Source: a bacterium
GTDB lineage: Bacteria > Planctomycetota > Planctomycetia > Pirellulales > Pirellulaceae
DNA length: 64,000 nt
Direction of reading: 5' to 3'
Assembly: GCA_016124445.1 (NCBI GenBank)
Contig: WGNR01000016.1
Location: forward strand, 1 to 64,000
In this document: piece by piece, positions 27,712-36,867 of the stretch
Layout of the letters: each line of letters begins with the position of its first letter
How positions within the stretch are numbered: position 1 is the first letter of the stretch
Program-made: the position numbers and the translations under genes
The notes under the pieces: model-generated
The model's input: the letters and a program-made list of their open reading frames with translations, nothing else
What the model was told of the DNA's origin: nothing
The model's database searches: none

Positions 27712-28368
27712 ATGGCGGAAACCAAGAAGTTGGGGCCGGTCGGCGGCTTATTTTTCGGGCTGCTATTCACCGTGATCGGCTATGTCATTGCCTTCTATGT
27801 CGGGAAACCGATTCTCGACAATGCCAATGCCAGCAACGATTGGCCAAGCGTTCACGGAGAGATCATTCGGTCTGAAGTTGCCACCAGAAGGTCGGACGGA
27901 AAGACGATGTACAGTTTCGACATCGTCTACCAGTACAAGGTCGAAGGCCGCGAACTGAAGTGCAGCAACGTCTATTTTGGAGGCGAAGGGTCCAGCTCGA
28001 ATTCGTCCTCGGCGTATAGCGTCACTGATCGCTATCCCAAAGGGACCCAGGTCGATGTCTACTACGAGCCCGACCATCCTGCCAATGCCGTGCTTGAACC
28101 AGGAGCCCACTGGCAAAGCTACCTGCTTTTCGGCGCAGGCCTGGTCTTTCTGGGCGTTGGCCTTTTGATTGTCGGAAGCTCGGTGTTCTACATCCTCGCG
28201 GCCGGAGCGATCCTTGGTACGGCCGTGGCGGCCTGGATGGGCAGTTCCTCGCGAAGCAGCCCAGCGGCCCAGGGAAGCTTCACCTCGTCCGACAACATGT
28301 CGCCCACAACCTCTCGCCCAGCCGATCTCGCCTCGGACGATGGCGACGATGGATTTGATATGACGTGA
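27712..28368 (+). CDS. DUF3592 membrane protein
   Basis: A 218-aa protein: N-terminal membrane segment (about 10-31), a DUF3592-type beta domain ('WPSVHGEIIRSEV ... YSFDIVYQYKVEGRELKCS ... VDVYYEPDHPANAVLEPG') about 44-127, then two closely spaced hydrophobic segments (about 134-155 and 158-176) and a Ser-rich tail. AGGAGA lies upstream of the ATG. DUF3592 has no established function; the soluble domain is probably periplasmic between membrane anchors. Confidence 0.88.
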   Translation: MAETKKLGPVGGLFFGLLFTVIGYVIAFYVGKPILDNANASNDWPSVHGEIIRSEVATRRSDGKTMYSFDIVYQYKVEGRELKCSNVYFGGEGSSSNSSSAYSVTDRYPKGTQVDVYYEPDHPANAVLEPGAHWQSYLLFGAGLVFLGVGLLIVGSSVFYILAAGAILGTAVAAWMGSSSRSSPAAQGSFTSSDNMSPTTSRPADLASDDGDDGFDMT

Positions 28369-28382
28369 GTCGTCAAGAAACG

Positions 28383-28416
28383 AAAAAAGGACTCACGCCA
28401 AACGACGTAAGTCCTT
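28383..28416 (-). terminator. Terminator for tRNA-Leu
   Basis: Read on the minus strand: stem AAGGACTTACG / CGTGAGTCCTT (one G-T pair), 8-nt loop, then T-run. It lies 14 nt past the tRNA 3' end. Confidence 0.85.
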
Positions 28417-28429
28417 GCTATTTCAAGAG

Positions 28430-28514
28430 TGCCGAAGAGAGGACTTGAACCTCCACGGGGTTAACCCCCACTAGGACCTGAACCTAGCGCGTCTGCCAAT
28501 TCCGCCACTTCGGC
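28430..28514 (-). tRNA. trnL: tRNA-Leu (anticodon CAG)
   Basis: An 85-nt class II tRNA. The acceptor arm GCCGAAG pairs with CTTCGGC and the discriminator is A. The anticodon arm CTAGG-TTCAGGT-CCTAG presents CAG, reading CUG leucine codons. The long variable arm (GGGGGTTAACCCC) and the T-arm GAGG-TTCAAGT-CCTC are complete. CCA is not encoded. Confidence 0.96.
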
Positions 28515-28655
28515 CTGTGATGTGTGCTGGAAACAACTATTTATGCCTTTCGGTCGGACTCTTTTCAAGGTCCCCTGTCGGCAATTTTGTGGCCACTGGC
28601 CGAGATTCGCCGGAAAAACCGATTCGATCGATCCTTTGCCGAAGCTAAGGGAATT

Positions 28656-29096
28656 TCAAGCCGCGCTGAGGGTCGCCTGGCGGGCCGCAATGTTGGCGAC
28701 CAGGGCCGTGATCAGGGCAACGATATTCTCTTGGCCGTACATCTTGGGATCCATGTGAAACAACGAGTGTTCCAGCACATGTTCCAGATCGACACGGCGG
28801 AGGTCGTTGCGGTTCAGATAATGCATGTTCCAATCAGGAAAAACTCGCACATCTTGCTCTCCCAACGCGACCTTGTTGATCACATCGTGCCGGGGGTCCT
28901 TCTCGATTTGTACCATCAGGTCGAGAAGCCTCTGACGCTCCCCTTCCAGGTATTGCAGAAAGACACCGTGGTCGTAGCAAAGATAGCCAGTGATGCCGAG
29001 TCTCGCGTTCTTCAGAGACGCTTTCTGAGAAAGCTCTTCCAAGCGGAGGTCTTGAGCATCGATGGTGCTGTAACTTGCATAGGCGAGAGCAAACAC
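28656..29096 (-). CDS. BLUF-domain blue-light photoreceptor
   Basis: A 146-aa protein; residues 1-95 are a BLUF (FAD-binding blue-light sensor) domain. Residues aligning with the flavin site are all present: Tyr6, Asn30 ('KNARLGITG'), Gln48 ('FLQYLEG'), Trp89 and Met91 ('DWNM'). Their spacing (24, 18, 41, 2) equals that of AppA Y21/N45/Q63/W104/M106, known from the literature. The last about 50 residues form a short helical C-terminal cap with no output domain, as in single-domain BLUF proteins that act through a partner. GTG 29096 has AAGGA 10 nt upstream; TTG 29114 is an alternative. Partner is unknown. Confidence 0.9.
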   Translation of the reverse strand: MFALAYASYSTIDAQDLRLEELSQKASLKNARLGITGYLCYDHGVFLQYLEGERQRLLDLMVQIEKDPRHDVINKVALGEQDVRVFPDWNMHYLNRNDLRRVDLEHVLEHSLFHMDPKMYGQENIVALITALVANIAARQATLSAA

Positions 29097-29504
29097 GAGG
29101 CTTAATTCCTTCAATTTGTTCGGCCGACGTTCTTCGTCGCCGCTGTGTTCCCCTTCTAATCAAACTAAACAGTTTGCCAAGGTATTCCTACTTGGTTGCC
29201 CGGAAGAGCTGGCAATACGATCCCGCTTTCAGGAAGGATCAATCTCATATTGGGGAAGAGTAGCTGAGCAGCATCCAAGCTGCTGGGGTAAAATGACCGG
29301 GGTTGGGAGAGCACAATCCCCAGACGAATTCTAACTTTCCAGTGATTCTCTGTTCACCTGGCCCATGGGGCGATTGTATTCCCTGGAAACGTATTGGGGA
29401 AACCAGTTAGTATAGAAATTCGAGAAAACCTTCTTAGCTTCCCTCCTAAGATTCTTCCTCGGATCCATACATGCAATTGTATGTATCCACAATTCCTCAT
29501 TGAT
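29097..29504. other. Intergenic region, nothing recognised
   Basis: About 408 bases between the divergent BLUF gene and the next gene on the plus strand. No promoter, RNA or repeat could be supported. Confidence 0.4.
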
Positions 29505-31085
29505 ATGGCATGTCTCATGCTTCGTTTACGAACGCGCCTGGCGATGATTTTCGTTTCGATTCTCATCGCGATTATTCTTCACTCGTTCCTCTCCGCGCAA
29601 GAGATTCCCAAGGCGAGTCCACGTCCATTTGGTATCCAGATAATTGACGGGCAATCAGGACGTGGCGTGCCGTTGGTTGAATTGAGAACAACTAACGAAA
29701 CCGTACTGGTTACCGACAACGCTGGCTGGGTTGCTTGCGACGATCCAGGTTTGATGGGGCAACGCGTTTACTTTTCGATTCAATCTCATGGATATGAATT
29801 TGCGGCCGACGGCTTTGGTAATCGGGGCCGCGCGGTGGAAGTCCTGCCGGGTGAGACGGCTGTCTGGAAGATCCGCCGTGTGAACGTGGCCGAGCGTCTT
29901 TATCGCATCACCGGTGAAGGCAACTTTGTCCACTCGACCCGTTTGGGAATCACCAGTCCATGGCGGCATCCCAACTTAAATGGTCAGGTCATGGGGCAAG
30001 ACTCGACCCAAGCGGTCGTGCTTGGCGATCGGATTCTGTGGACATGGGGCGATACGATTCGTCCTTCGTACCCGTTGGGTAATTTCGCCACGTCAGGTGC
30101 CTGGTCGAAGCTCCCTTCCGCTGGCGGAACGGATCCTGCCATCGGCATCGATCAGGAATACCTGGTCGATGCTAGCGGATTCAGTCGACCGATGTTCACC
30201 AACGATATCCCTGGCACCGTCATTTGGATGCATGGTCTGTTTACGGTGGAAGACCCTCAGGGAAAGACCAAAGCGGTCACGCACTACGCCATTCGAGAAG
30301 GCCTCGGCAAAGTGCGGCGCAGTGGTTTTGCCGTATTCAACGAAGAGACCGATCTATTCGACCAGGTCACTGTTTTCAAGGAAGAGCCTAAACTCTACCC
30401 GCGCGGCCAGACGTTCCGGCATACCGACAACGGGCAAGACTACATCTACTTTGCCACGCCCTATCCGCTGATTCGCGTGCCTGCCAAGTGGGATGCTGTA
30501 CTTGACCCCAAGCAGTACGAAGCGTGGACCTGTCTGCAGGAAGGGGCCGATTTCGATCGCAAGCATCCCCAGTTAGCTCGCGACGCGGAAGGGAAGCTCG
30601 ACTACGCCTGGCGGAAAGATACCGCCCTGGTCGGAGCGGAAGAGCAACGCCAACTGGAAAAGGACGGGCATATTCAGCCGGGCGAAGGTTGGATTCAAAC
30701 GACCGATATCGATCGACAACGTGCCATCACGCTTCATCGCGGTTCGGTACGTTGGAACGACTATCTCAAGTGCTGGGTCATGATCGCCAACGAGATCTAC
30801 GGCGAAGAATCAAACCTGGGTGAGGTTTACTTTCTAACCTCGAAAACACTCCCAGGCCGCTGGCAGAAGGCGAAGAAGATCGTCACGCACGACAAGTACA
30901 CGTTCTACAACCCGGTCCAGCATGACTTTCTGGATCAAGAGGGTGGCCGTCTGATTTATTTCGACGGAACGTACACGAAGACATTCTCGGCAACGAAGAT
31001 CGGCACACCGCGGTACGATTACAACACGATCATGTACCGTTTGGATCTATCGGACGCACAGCTCAAGCCGACCTTGCCGCAATAG
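29505..31085 (+). CDS. Secreted protein: transthyretin-like N-domain plus propeller-like region
   Basis: A 526-aa exported protein. From ATG 29505 (29517 is also possible) a signal peptide/hydrophobic segment 'LAMIFVSILIAIILHSFLSAQ' is followed by a beta-sandwich of about 95 residues ('GIQIIDGQSGRGVPLVELR ... VTDNAGWVACD') resembling a carboxypeptidase-regulatory/transthyretin-like domain. The rest has blades with 'VLGDRILWTWGDT', 'DYIYFATPYPLIRVPA' and 'VYFLTSKTLPGRW', suggesting a five-bladed glycosidase-like (GH43/DUF4185-type) propeller. The catalytic class cannot be settled by eye. Both ATG choices lack a good Shine-Dalgarno. It converges with lpxA, leaving 6 nt between stops. Confidence 0.75.
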   Translation: MACLMLRLRTRLAMIFVSILIAIILHSFLSAQEIPKASPRPFGIQIIDGQSGRGVPLVELRTTNETVLVTDNAGWVACDDPGLMGQRVYFSIQSHGYEFAADGFGNRGRAVEVLPGETAVWKIRRVNVAERLYRITGEGNFVHSTRLGITSPWRHPNLNGQVMGQDSTQAVVLGDRILWTWGDTIRPSYPLGNFATSGAWSKLPSAGGTDPAIGIDQEYLVDASGFSRPMFTNDIPGTVIWMHGLFTVEDPQGKTKAVTHYAIREGLGKVRRSGFAVFNEETDLFDQVTVFKEEPKLYPRGQTFRHTDNGQDYIYFATPYPLIRVPAKWDAVLDPKQYEAWTCLQEGADFDRKHPQLARDAEGKLDYAWRKDTALVGAEEQRQLEKDGHIQPGEGWIQTTDIDRQRAITLHRGSVRWNDYLKCWVMIANEIYGEESNLGEVYFLTSKTLPGRWQKAKKIVTHDKYTFYNPVQHDFLDQEGGRLIYFDGTYTKTFSATKIGTPRYDYNTIMYRLDLSDAQLKPTLPQ

Positions 31086-31091
31086 CTTGAA

Positions 31092-31961
31092 TTAACCTGC
31101 GCGGCGGCTCGCATCCCGTGCGGCATCTTTTTCGCTCGAGAGAACACGCAGTTGCGGGCGGCTGACGTCGACGCCGCGGCCACGGCTGCGGGCCTGGATG
31201 AAGCCACGTTGGCTTTCGGCCAGGAAGTCAGCGAAATGAAGGGCAGGGCTGGAAGGGAACTCGCGGCGAACTTGTTCGAGCGATTCCCGATTCGTCAGGT
31301 TCGAGCGGAAGATAATACGATAGGCTCGCTTCAACTCTGAAAGTTGCTCGGCGGTAAAACCGCACCGTTTCAGACCGATGATGTTCAAACCCACCACCAG
31401 GCTGCTGCATCCATCGACGGTCACGTATGGGGCGACATCCTGCACGACGTGAGCCTGGCCGCCAACCATCGCATTGCGGCCAACTCGGCAGAATTGATGG
31501 ACAGCGACGGCACCGCTGACGTAGGCCCGATCTTCAATGACGACGTGCCCGCCCAGCATTACGTTGTTGGTGATGATCGTGTTGTTGCCGATGATCGTAT
31601 CGTGGCCGACGTGGGCTTGAACCATCAGCAGGTTGTTGTCACCGATGACCGTATTCTTGCCAGGTGCCAATCCGCGATGGATTGTCACGAACTCTCGGAT
31701 GACATTGCCCGTACCAAGGATGACTTCGCCCAGGTCGTGACCGGCACGCAAGTGCTGCGGTGGTCCGCCGATAACGGCATGCTCGTGGATTTTGTTGGAA
31801 GGCCCCAGCGTGGTGCCTTCTTTGATCGAGACGAAGGAGTTTAACTGACAGCCATCGCCAATCTTCGTGTTTTCTTCGACGACACAGAACGGGCCAATCG
31901 TGACGTTCTGGCCAATTTCCGCGGTAGGATGAACGAATGCGGAAGGGTGGATCTGGGTCAC
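31092..31961 (-). CDS. lpxA: UDP-N-acetylglucosamine O-acyltransferase
   Basis: A 289-aa left-handed beta-helix acyltransferase that commits UDP-GlcNAc to lipid A synthesis. The hexapeptide repeats run from 'IHPSAFVHPTAEIGQNVTIGPF' to 'DVAPYVTVDG', with the catalytic His in 'AHVGHDTIIGNN' and the lipid-A signature 'GGPPQHL' before it. GTG at 31961 follows AAAGGAT at suitable spacing and gives the usual 'VTQIHPSA' N-terminus; the ORF extends upstream to 32039 with an atypical leader. The C-terminus is about 25 residues longer than E. coli LpxA and basic. Supports a lipid A-bearing outer membrane. It is not linked here to lpxD, fabZ or lpxB. Confidence 0.95.
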   Translation of the reverse strand: MTQIHPSAFVHPTAEIGQNVTIGPFCVVEENTKIGDGCQLNSFVSIKEGTTLGPSNKIHEHAVIGGPPQHLRAGHDLGEVILGTGNVIREFVTIHRGLAPGKNTVIGDNNLLMVQAHVGHDTIIGNNTIITNNVMLGGHVVIEDRAYVSGAVAVHQFCRVGRNAMVGGQAHVVQDVAPYVTVDGCSSLVVGLNIIGLKRCGFTAEQLSELKRAYRIIFRSNLTNRESLEQVRREFPSSPALHFADFLAESQRGFIQARSRGRGVDVSRPQLRVLSSEKDAARDASRRAG

Positions 31962-32279
31962 AGCAAATCCTTTTGCTGAAGGTCGAAGGTTAATCGCAGT
32001 TGTGGGGTTCGTGCGCGGGAAGGTGGCCATCTTGGCCATTTGATCCGCGCTTCAAGTTCCTAAATACGCTATATCGGTAAAACATGTCCACCCCGATCGA
32101 TCGAAACCGATTATTTGCGCAGGTCTTGCCGATTTTGCGGACCGCTAGCAATGCTCTCTTCCCGCTTTAGGCAGGAGACATGACCAGCTTGGGGGTCGTG
32201 TTAAACGAGGCAAGATTCCCCTATAATCAAGGGACGTTTCCCAGATCAATTTGTGTCTTTTATCGAAGATTACGAGACC
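31962..32279. other. Divergent intergenic region (lpxA / TPR gene)
   Basis: Holds the leaders of two divergent genes. No confident promoter elements or RNA could be identified. Confidence 0.4.
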
Positions 32280-32618
32280 ATGGCTGACACGACTGCCCTG
32301 TACCAAGAAGGCGAGAAGCTCCGCGAAGAGGGGAAATACGCCGAAGCGGTCGAGAAATTCAAAGCGATCCTGGCCGAGAAGCCGGATCACGTCCTCTCGC
32401 ACATGGCGTTGGGGGTAACCTACGGCAATTTGAATCAATTCGCCGAAGCATGCGAGCATGCCGAAAAGGTCTGCCAGCTGGAGCCCAACGATCCGTTCAA
32501 CTTCACCGCTCTGAGCGTTACCTATCAGAAGGCGTTCGAGGTGACACGCGATCCGATCTATATCCAAAAGGCAGAGCAGGCCAAGGCTCAATCCGACATG
32601 TCGCGCGGCGGCATGTAA
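32280..32618 (+). CDS. TPR-repeat scaffold protein
   Basis: A 112-aa all-helical protein with about three tetratricopeptide units: 'ALYQEGEKLREEGKYAEAVEKFKAIL', 'LSHMALGVTYGNLNQFAEACEHA', and 'FTALSVTYQKAFEVTRDP'. No signal peptide. ATG 32280 is preferred over GTG 32253. TPR folds mediate protein contacts. It converges on the RecA-like ATPase gene with only 2 nt between stops; partnership between them is not implied by orientation. Confidence 0.85.
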   Translation: MADTTALYQEGEKLREEGKYAEAVEKFKAILAEKPDHVLSHMALGVTYGNLNQFAEACEHAEKVCQLEPNDPFNFTALSVTYQKAFEVTRDPIYIQKAEQAKAQSDMSRGGM

Positions 32619-32620
32619 TC

Positions 32621-33505
32621 TCAGTCGTCGATCTGAATGCCAGCGTCGTCGATGTGATACGGAATGATTTCGTCCGTGGCGGCGCTGCCCCGATGCTTGC
32701 TGATATACATCGCCCGGCGGATCTTCGTGCCGTCGAGGTTCTTGCCCATGTAGATCACGGTGTTGGCGCCGCTGATCAGGTCTCCCTCGTCCAGATTGCG
32801 GGAGATCAAATGCTCGAGCATCGCTTCTTTGGACGTCTGTAGCATCATGCAGCCGATGGCGCTGCTCTCGTAGTTGTGCTTTTCGGCCGCCTCGCTGTTC
32901 TTGCGAAATGACTGGCGGAATAGATCCCGGGCAACCCACATCGGATCTTTTCGCAGTACCTGGTGATAGACGTACTCGAACAGTTCGATCTGGATCGATT
33001 CGGCGGGCACGTCGACCGGTTCCAGCCCGTCGATCACCACTCGGCGGCAACCGCGGGTAAAGTTTCCGTACAGGTAGCCGATCGTGGTAGCCAGCTTCTC
33101 GTTGATCTGCTTCTGCCAGTGGCCCAGTTCGTCCCAGTCCATCTCGCGGCGTGAGACCCGCTTCCCCTGGTAGTCGAACACATGCAGCATCTCGCCGTGG
33201 GTCAGGTCGGACTCGAAGAAGTTCTCCAAGTCTGGCAGCTTGTTGGAATCGGCCGCCAGCGGCGTCCAGCCGAACATTCGCTCGGCGTACTCGACATGGC
33301 TTTGCGAGTCGCCCCGGGTGCTCATGTCGAAGAAGATCCCGTTGTGCCCGTCTGCCTGGTTACCGGCGTGAGCAAAATGGACCCCCATTTGCGTCTTGCC
33401 GATGCCGGTGGCACCGATAACCAGAGTGAGCGTACCGGGAATCAGGCCTCCCCCAAGATGCTCGTCGAGCTTCGGGAGGCCGGTGGTTTGTCGAACTGAA
33501 GGCAT
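32621..33505 (-). CDS. KaiC/RAD55-like RecA-family ATPase
   Basis: A 294-aa single-domain RecA-superfamily ATPase. Walker A is 'GATGIGKT' near residue 31, Walker B is 'RRVVIDG' near 152, and the start 'TTGLPKLDEHLGGGLIPGTLTL' is typical of KaiC/RAD55/GvpD-like proteins that begin with a G-[LV]-D-x-hhG motif. Only one of the two KaiC domains is present and no kinase/autophosphorylation motif was seen. The C-terminal half is longer than minimal members. Cytoplasmic. Likely a signalling or DNA-associated ATPase; target unknown. Confidence 0.85.
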   Translation of the reverse strand: MPSVRQTTGLPKLDEHLGGGLIPGTLTLVIGATGIGKTQMGVHFAHAGNQADGHNGIFFDMSTRGDSQSHVEYAERMFGWTPLAADSNKLPDLENFFESDLTHGEMLHVFDYQGKRVSRREMDWDELGHWQKQINEKLATTIGYLYGNFTRGCRRVVIDGLEPVDVPAESIQIELFEYVYHQVLRKDPMWVARDLFRQSFRKNSEAAEKHNYESSAIGCMMLQTSKEAMLEHLISRNLDEGDLISGANTVIYMGKNLDGTKIRRAMYISKHRGSAATDEIIPYHIDDAGIQIDD

Positions 33506-33607
33506 AGCCGTAGGATCTGCTGTGCGGGCTGAAGTAGAGGGCCGAATAAGCCTAAAGCCTACCAGCCCTGTTCTGGTCCGCCCAGCGGACCCCGTCAGTC
33601 GATTTGT

Positions 33608-34612
33608 CTACTTCGAGCCAATCAAACCCTTGGCGTTGGTCTTCACGCGGCAGAGATACATATCGGCCGTCAGGTAAATCGTTCCGTCGGGGCCGAAGGC
33701 ACAGTTGGCTGTACGCTCGCCGGTGCTAAGTCGACCCAGCAGCTTGCCTTCCGGAGTGAAGACCAGGACGCCGCCAGGACCGGTGGCCCAGAGATTGCCG
33801 TTTGTATCGACCTTCAGCCCATCGCTCGAACCTGGTCGCTTGCCTTTCCACTTGCTGGCGTCGTAGAACAGTTTGCTCTCGCCCAAGGTGCCGTCGTTCT
33901 TAATCGGGAATGCTTTCCAGTGGCAGGCGCCTGAATCGGCAACGTACAGCGTCTTTTCGTCAGGCGAGAGAGCGATGCCGTTGGGGCGGGGGCACTCTTT
34001 GGTCATCAGCGTCAGCTTGCCATCTTTCGACAGACGATAGACGCCGCAGAAATCGAGTTCCGCTTCTTTTCCCTCAAGACCGCCAGGCAGGCCGTAGGGT
34101 GGATCGGTGAAGTAGAGGTTGCCGTTGGAGTCGAAGACCAAATCGTTGGGGCTATTGAGTCGCTTGCCCTTGTAGTGCGAAACGAGCACCTTGCGTTCGC
34201 CGTCGATCATCTGGGTGATGTTGCGATCGCCATGGCAGCACATTGTCAGGTGGCCTTCGGGCGAAATCGCCAGGCCATTGGTGCCTGGTTCCATGCCTTC
34301 AAACTTCGGCTTGCCGGTGTAGCCCGCGGGTTGCATATAGACATCGGTTCCTTTGCCGGGGGTGTACTTCACGATCCGGTTGTTCGGGATGTCGCTGAAG
34401 AGCAGATAGCCTTCCGGAACCCAGACAGGCCCTTCCGACCATTCAAAGCCGTCGGCCAGAACTTCGATTTGGGCGTCTTTGGGAACTAGCTGATCGAAGG
34501 CCGGGTCGAGACGTTCGATCTCGCCAATGGTCTTCTTCGCCTCTTCGGCATAACCAGGCAAAGCGGCCAATAGACAGGCAGAAACAGCAAGTGCAAGAGA
34601 AAAGTAACGCAT
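33608..34612 (-). CDS. Secreted SMP-30/gluconolactonase-family protein
   Basis: A 334-aa exported six-bladed propeller. 'MRYFSLALAVSACLLAALPGYA' is a signal peptide, so ATG 34612 is chosen although the ORF opens at 34690. Family residues are 'EGPVW' (metal-binding Glu), 'NSPNDLVFDSNGNLYFTDPP' (Asn/Asp) and 'SPDEKTLYVADSG' (Asp). These lactonases hydrolyse sugar lactones in the periplasm and often sit near PVC dehydrogenases in planctomycetes. Substrate not determined. Confidence 0.92.
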   Translation of the reverse strand: MRYFSLALAVSACLLAALPGYAEEAKKTIGEIERLDPAFDQLVPKDAQIEVLADGFEWSEGPVWVPEGYLLFSDIPNNRIVKYTPGKGTDVYMQPAGYTGKPKFEGMEPGTNGLAISPEGHLTMCCHGDRNITQMIDGERKVLVSHYKGKRLNSPNDLVFDSNGNLYFTDPPYGLPGGLEGKEAELDFCGVYRLSKDGKLTLMTKECPRPNGIALSPDEKTLYVADSGACHWKAFPIKNDGTLGESKLFYDASKWKGKRPGSSDGLKVDTNGNLWATGPGGVLVFTPEGKLLGRLSTGERTANCAFGPDGTIYLTADMYLCRVKTNAKGLIGSK

Positions 34613-34720
34613 GGCGGGAATCTCCGAGTTGCAGAGAAATTGGGTTGGTGAGTGAAGCCTTATCCTAACTTCCCGCAAAGCGCCAAGCAATTATTGGAGG
34701 CTTCTTTCGCGTCAGCGCAC

Positions 34721-34756
34721 AAAAAAAGAGGGAAGCGATGGTTCGCTTCCCTCTTT
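34721..34756 (-). terminator. Terminator of ilvB
   Basis: Read on the minus strand, a 14-bp stem AAAGAGGGAAGCGA / TCGCTTCCCTCTTT with 4-nt loop, followed by a T-run. It lies just past the ilvB stop. Confidence 0.92.
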
Positions 34757-34783
34757 GGGTTTGCTTTGAGCTGAAATTCAGCC

Positions 34784-36550
34784 TTACGACTTGATCATTT
34801 CCTTAACGGTCATGCCGCTGGGGATCATCGGCAGCACTTGTTCCTGGTAAGGAACTTGAACGTCCAGGACGTACGGGCCTTTGTAAGCGATCATCTCTTC
34901 CAAGGCTGGCAGCAGGTCGCTCTTGGCCCGGATCGTCGCTCCGCCGCAGCCGAAGCCCTTGGCGATCTGAACGAAGTCAGGGTAACGCTCGGCCGGGTAG
35001 ATGTCGCCGCCCTTGCCGTACCATTCGTCGTGATGGATCGGGCCCAGGTAGGTATGGGCACGGTTACCAGCCATGAAGCGGTCTTCCCACTGCACCACCA
35101 TGCCCAGATGCTGGTTGTTAAGCAGCATCACTTTGACCGGCAGGTTTTCGCAGTAGCAGGTGGCCAGTTCCTGGATGTTCATCAGGAAGCTGCCGTCCCC
35201 TTCGATGTCGATACAAAGCGAATCGGGGTTGGCTGCCTGGGCACCCATGGCGGCGGGCAAGCCAAAGCCCATCGTGCCCAGTCCGCTGCTGGAGAGCCAG
35301 GTACGCGGCTCCTTGAACTGATAGAACTGGGCAGCCCACATCTGGTGCTGACCGACCCCGACCGAAATGATCGTGTCGCGATCTTGCGTGATCCGCGAGA
35401 GTTCGGCGATGGCATGCTGTTGCAGGATACCTTCGAACTCTTTGTTGTAGGTCAGCGGATCGTCTTTCTTCATCTTTTGGCAGTGAGCAACCCAGTCCGA
35501 GATATCCTCGGGAGCTTCCACCACTTCGTTGAGCATCTGCAAGGCAGGCTTCAGATCGCTGACGATCGGAATATGGGCCTGCTTGTTCTTGTTCAGTTCG
35601 CTCGGGTCGATGTCGATATGAACGATCTTGGCGTCCTTGGCGAACTCGGAAAGCTTGCCGGTCACGCGATCGTCAAAGCGAACGCCCAGGCCGATCAACA
35701 GGTCGCATTCGCTAACGGCCAGATTGGCATAAACGGTGCCGTGCATGCCAAGCATATCGAGCGACAGCGGATCGGCATTGGGGAACGTGCCCAGGCCCAT
35801 CACGGTCATCGTGGTCGGAATGCCGGTCTTCTTGATTAACTCGCGAAGTTCTTCCGAAGCACCGGAGGTGATCACACCACCGCCAGCGTAAATCACGGGG
35901 CGCTTGGCTCGCTTGATGGCGGCAGCAACCTGGCGGATTTGTTCCGGCTTGGCCAACCGGGGCTGAATGTTGTAGCCCGGCAGGTTCATCTCGCAGTCCC
36001 AATCAGGCACGCACTGTTCGAGCTGAACGTCTTTGGGAATGTCAATCAAAACCGGACCAGGTCGGCCGGTGCTGGCGATGTGGAAAGCTTCCTTCATGAT
36101 CCGGCACAGATCGTGGATGTCGGTCACCAGGTAATGATGCTTGGTGATCCCTCGGCAGACTTCAACGATCGGCGTTTCCTGGAAGGCATCGGAACCGATG
36201 ACGGCACGAGGAACCTGGGCGCTGATGGCAACCAGCGGAATGCTGTCGAGCTTGGCATCGGCGATGGCGGTCACCAGGTTGGTGGCACCGGGGCCGCTGG
36301 TCGCCATGGCGACGCCGACCTTACCGGTCGTACGCGCAACACCTTGAGCGGCGAAGCAACCACCTTGTTCGTGCCGCGGCAGGATCGTGCGGATTTTGTC
36401 TTTGTAGCGCGTCAGCGCTTGGTGCAGCGGCATGCTGCAACCGCCCGGGTAAGCAAAGAGTACTTCTACGCCATGTCGTACCAGCGATTCGATCATGATA
36501 TCGGCGCCCAGCATGACTTGGTTGTTCGTAGATTTCTCAGTCGTACTCAC
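34784..36550 (-). CDS. ilvB: Acetolactate synthase large subunit
   Basis: A 588-aa ThDP enzyme condensing pyruvate with pyruvate or 2-ketobutyrate in branched-chain amino acid synthesis. Marks are the catalytic Glu in '[14 protein letters not shown]', FAD-region '[15 protein letters not shown]', and the ThDP/Mg motif '[16 protein letters not shown] ... LLNNQ'. GTG at 36550 follows GGAGAG by 5 nt; the ORF opens further upstream to 36685 with an atypical leader. No ilvN regulatory subunit or ilvC lies in the window. Length matches catalytic subunits of other bacteria. Confidence 0.96.
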   Translation of the reverse strand: MSTTEKSTNNQVMLGADIMIESLVRHGVEVLFAYPGGCSMPLHQALTRYKDKIRTILPRHEQGGCFAAQGVARTTGKVGVAMATSGPGATNLVTAIADAKLDSIPLVAISAQVPRAVIGSDAFQETPIVEVCRGITKHHYLVTDIHDLCRIMKEAFHIASTGRPGPVLIDIPKDVQLEQCVPDWDCEMNLPGYNIQPRLAKPEQIRQVAAAIKRAKRPVIYAGGGVITSGASEELRELIKKTGIPTTMTVMGLGTFPNADPLSLDMLGMHGTVYANLAVSECDLLIGLGVRFDDRVTGKLSEFAKDAKIVHIDIDPSELNKNKQAHIPIVSDLKPALQMLNEVVEAPEDISDWVAHCQKMKKDDPLTYNKEFEGILQQHAIAELSRITQDRDTIISVGVGQHQMWAAQFYQFKEPRTWLSSSGLGTMGFGLPAAMGAQAANPDSLCIDIEGDGSFLMNIQELATCYCENLPVKVMLLNNQHLGMVVQWEDRFMAGNRAHTYLGPIHHDEWYGKGGDIYPAERYPDFVQIAKGFGCGGATIRAKSDLLPALEEMIAYKGPYVLDVQVPYQEQVLPMIPSGMTVKEMIKS

Positions 36551-36867
36551 AGATTCTCTCCGGTGAATGAAATAGATCCTTTGAACCAATGTTCCGGACG
36601 CCAAACGTTGAACGCGCCAGACTGACCGCTTCCCTTTTGCGATTGACCCTATGGCCATAGAGAGGGGAAGGGGACAGTGGTCCAAACTATAAGGATAGGC
36701 TTTCCGGGCCCAGGGTTCAACCGAATCAGGAGGTTTTCAGCGGCAAAAACCCGCCAATCTGGGGGGCTTTCGATAGATGTCGACCCGCCCTTAACGATCG
36801 ATTTGGCAGATATTCATAGATCAGCCAAATCGAATGGTTAGATCTCCAGCTTTCAGCGAGCCATTGC
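36551..36867. other. Region between the GT2 gene and ilvB
   Basis: About 317 bases. A 9-bp inverted repeat CGATTTGGC / GCCAAATCG (36799-36832, 16-nt loop) stands 31-69 nt beyond the GT2 stop and may end that transcript, though no T-run follows. The ilvB leader shows no clear attenuator. Confidence 0.4.

Noticed and set aside
34838..35839. 333-aa plus-strand open frame
   Set aside because: Lies within ilvB on the opposite strand, without ribosome site or family features.
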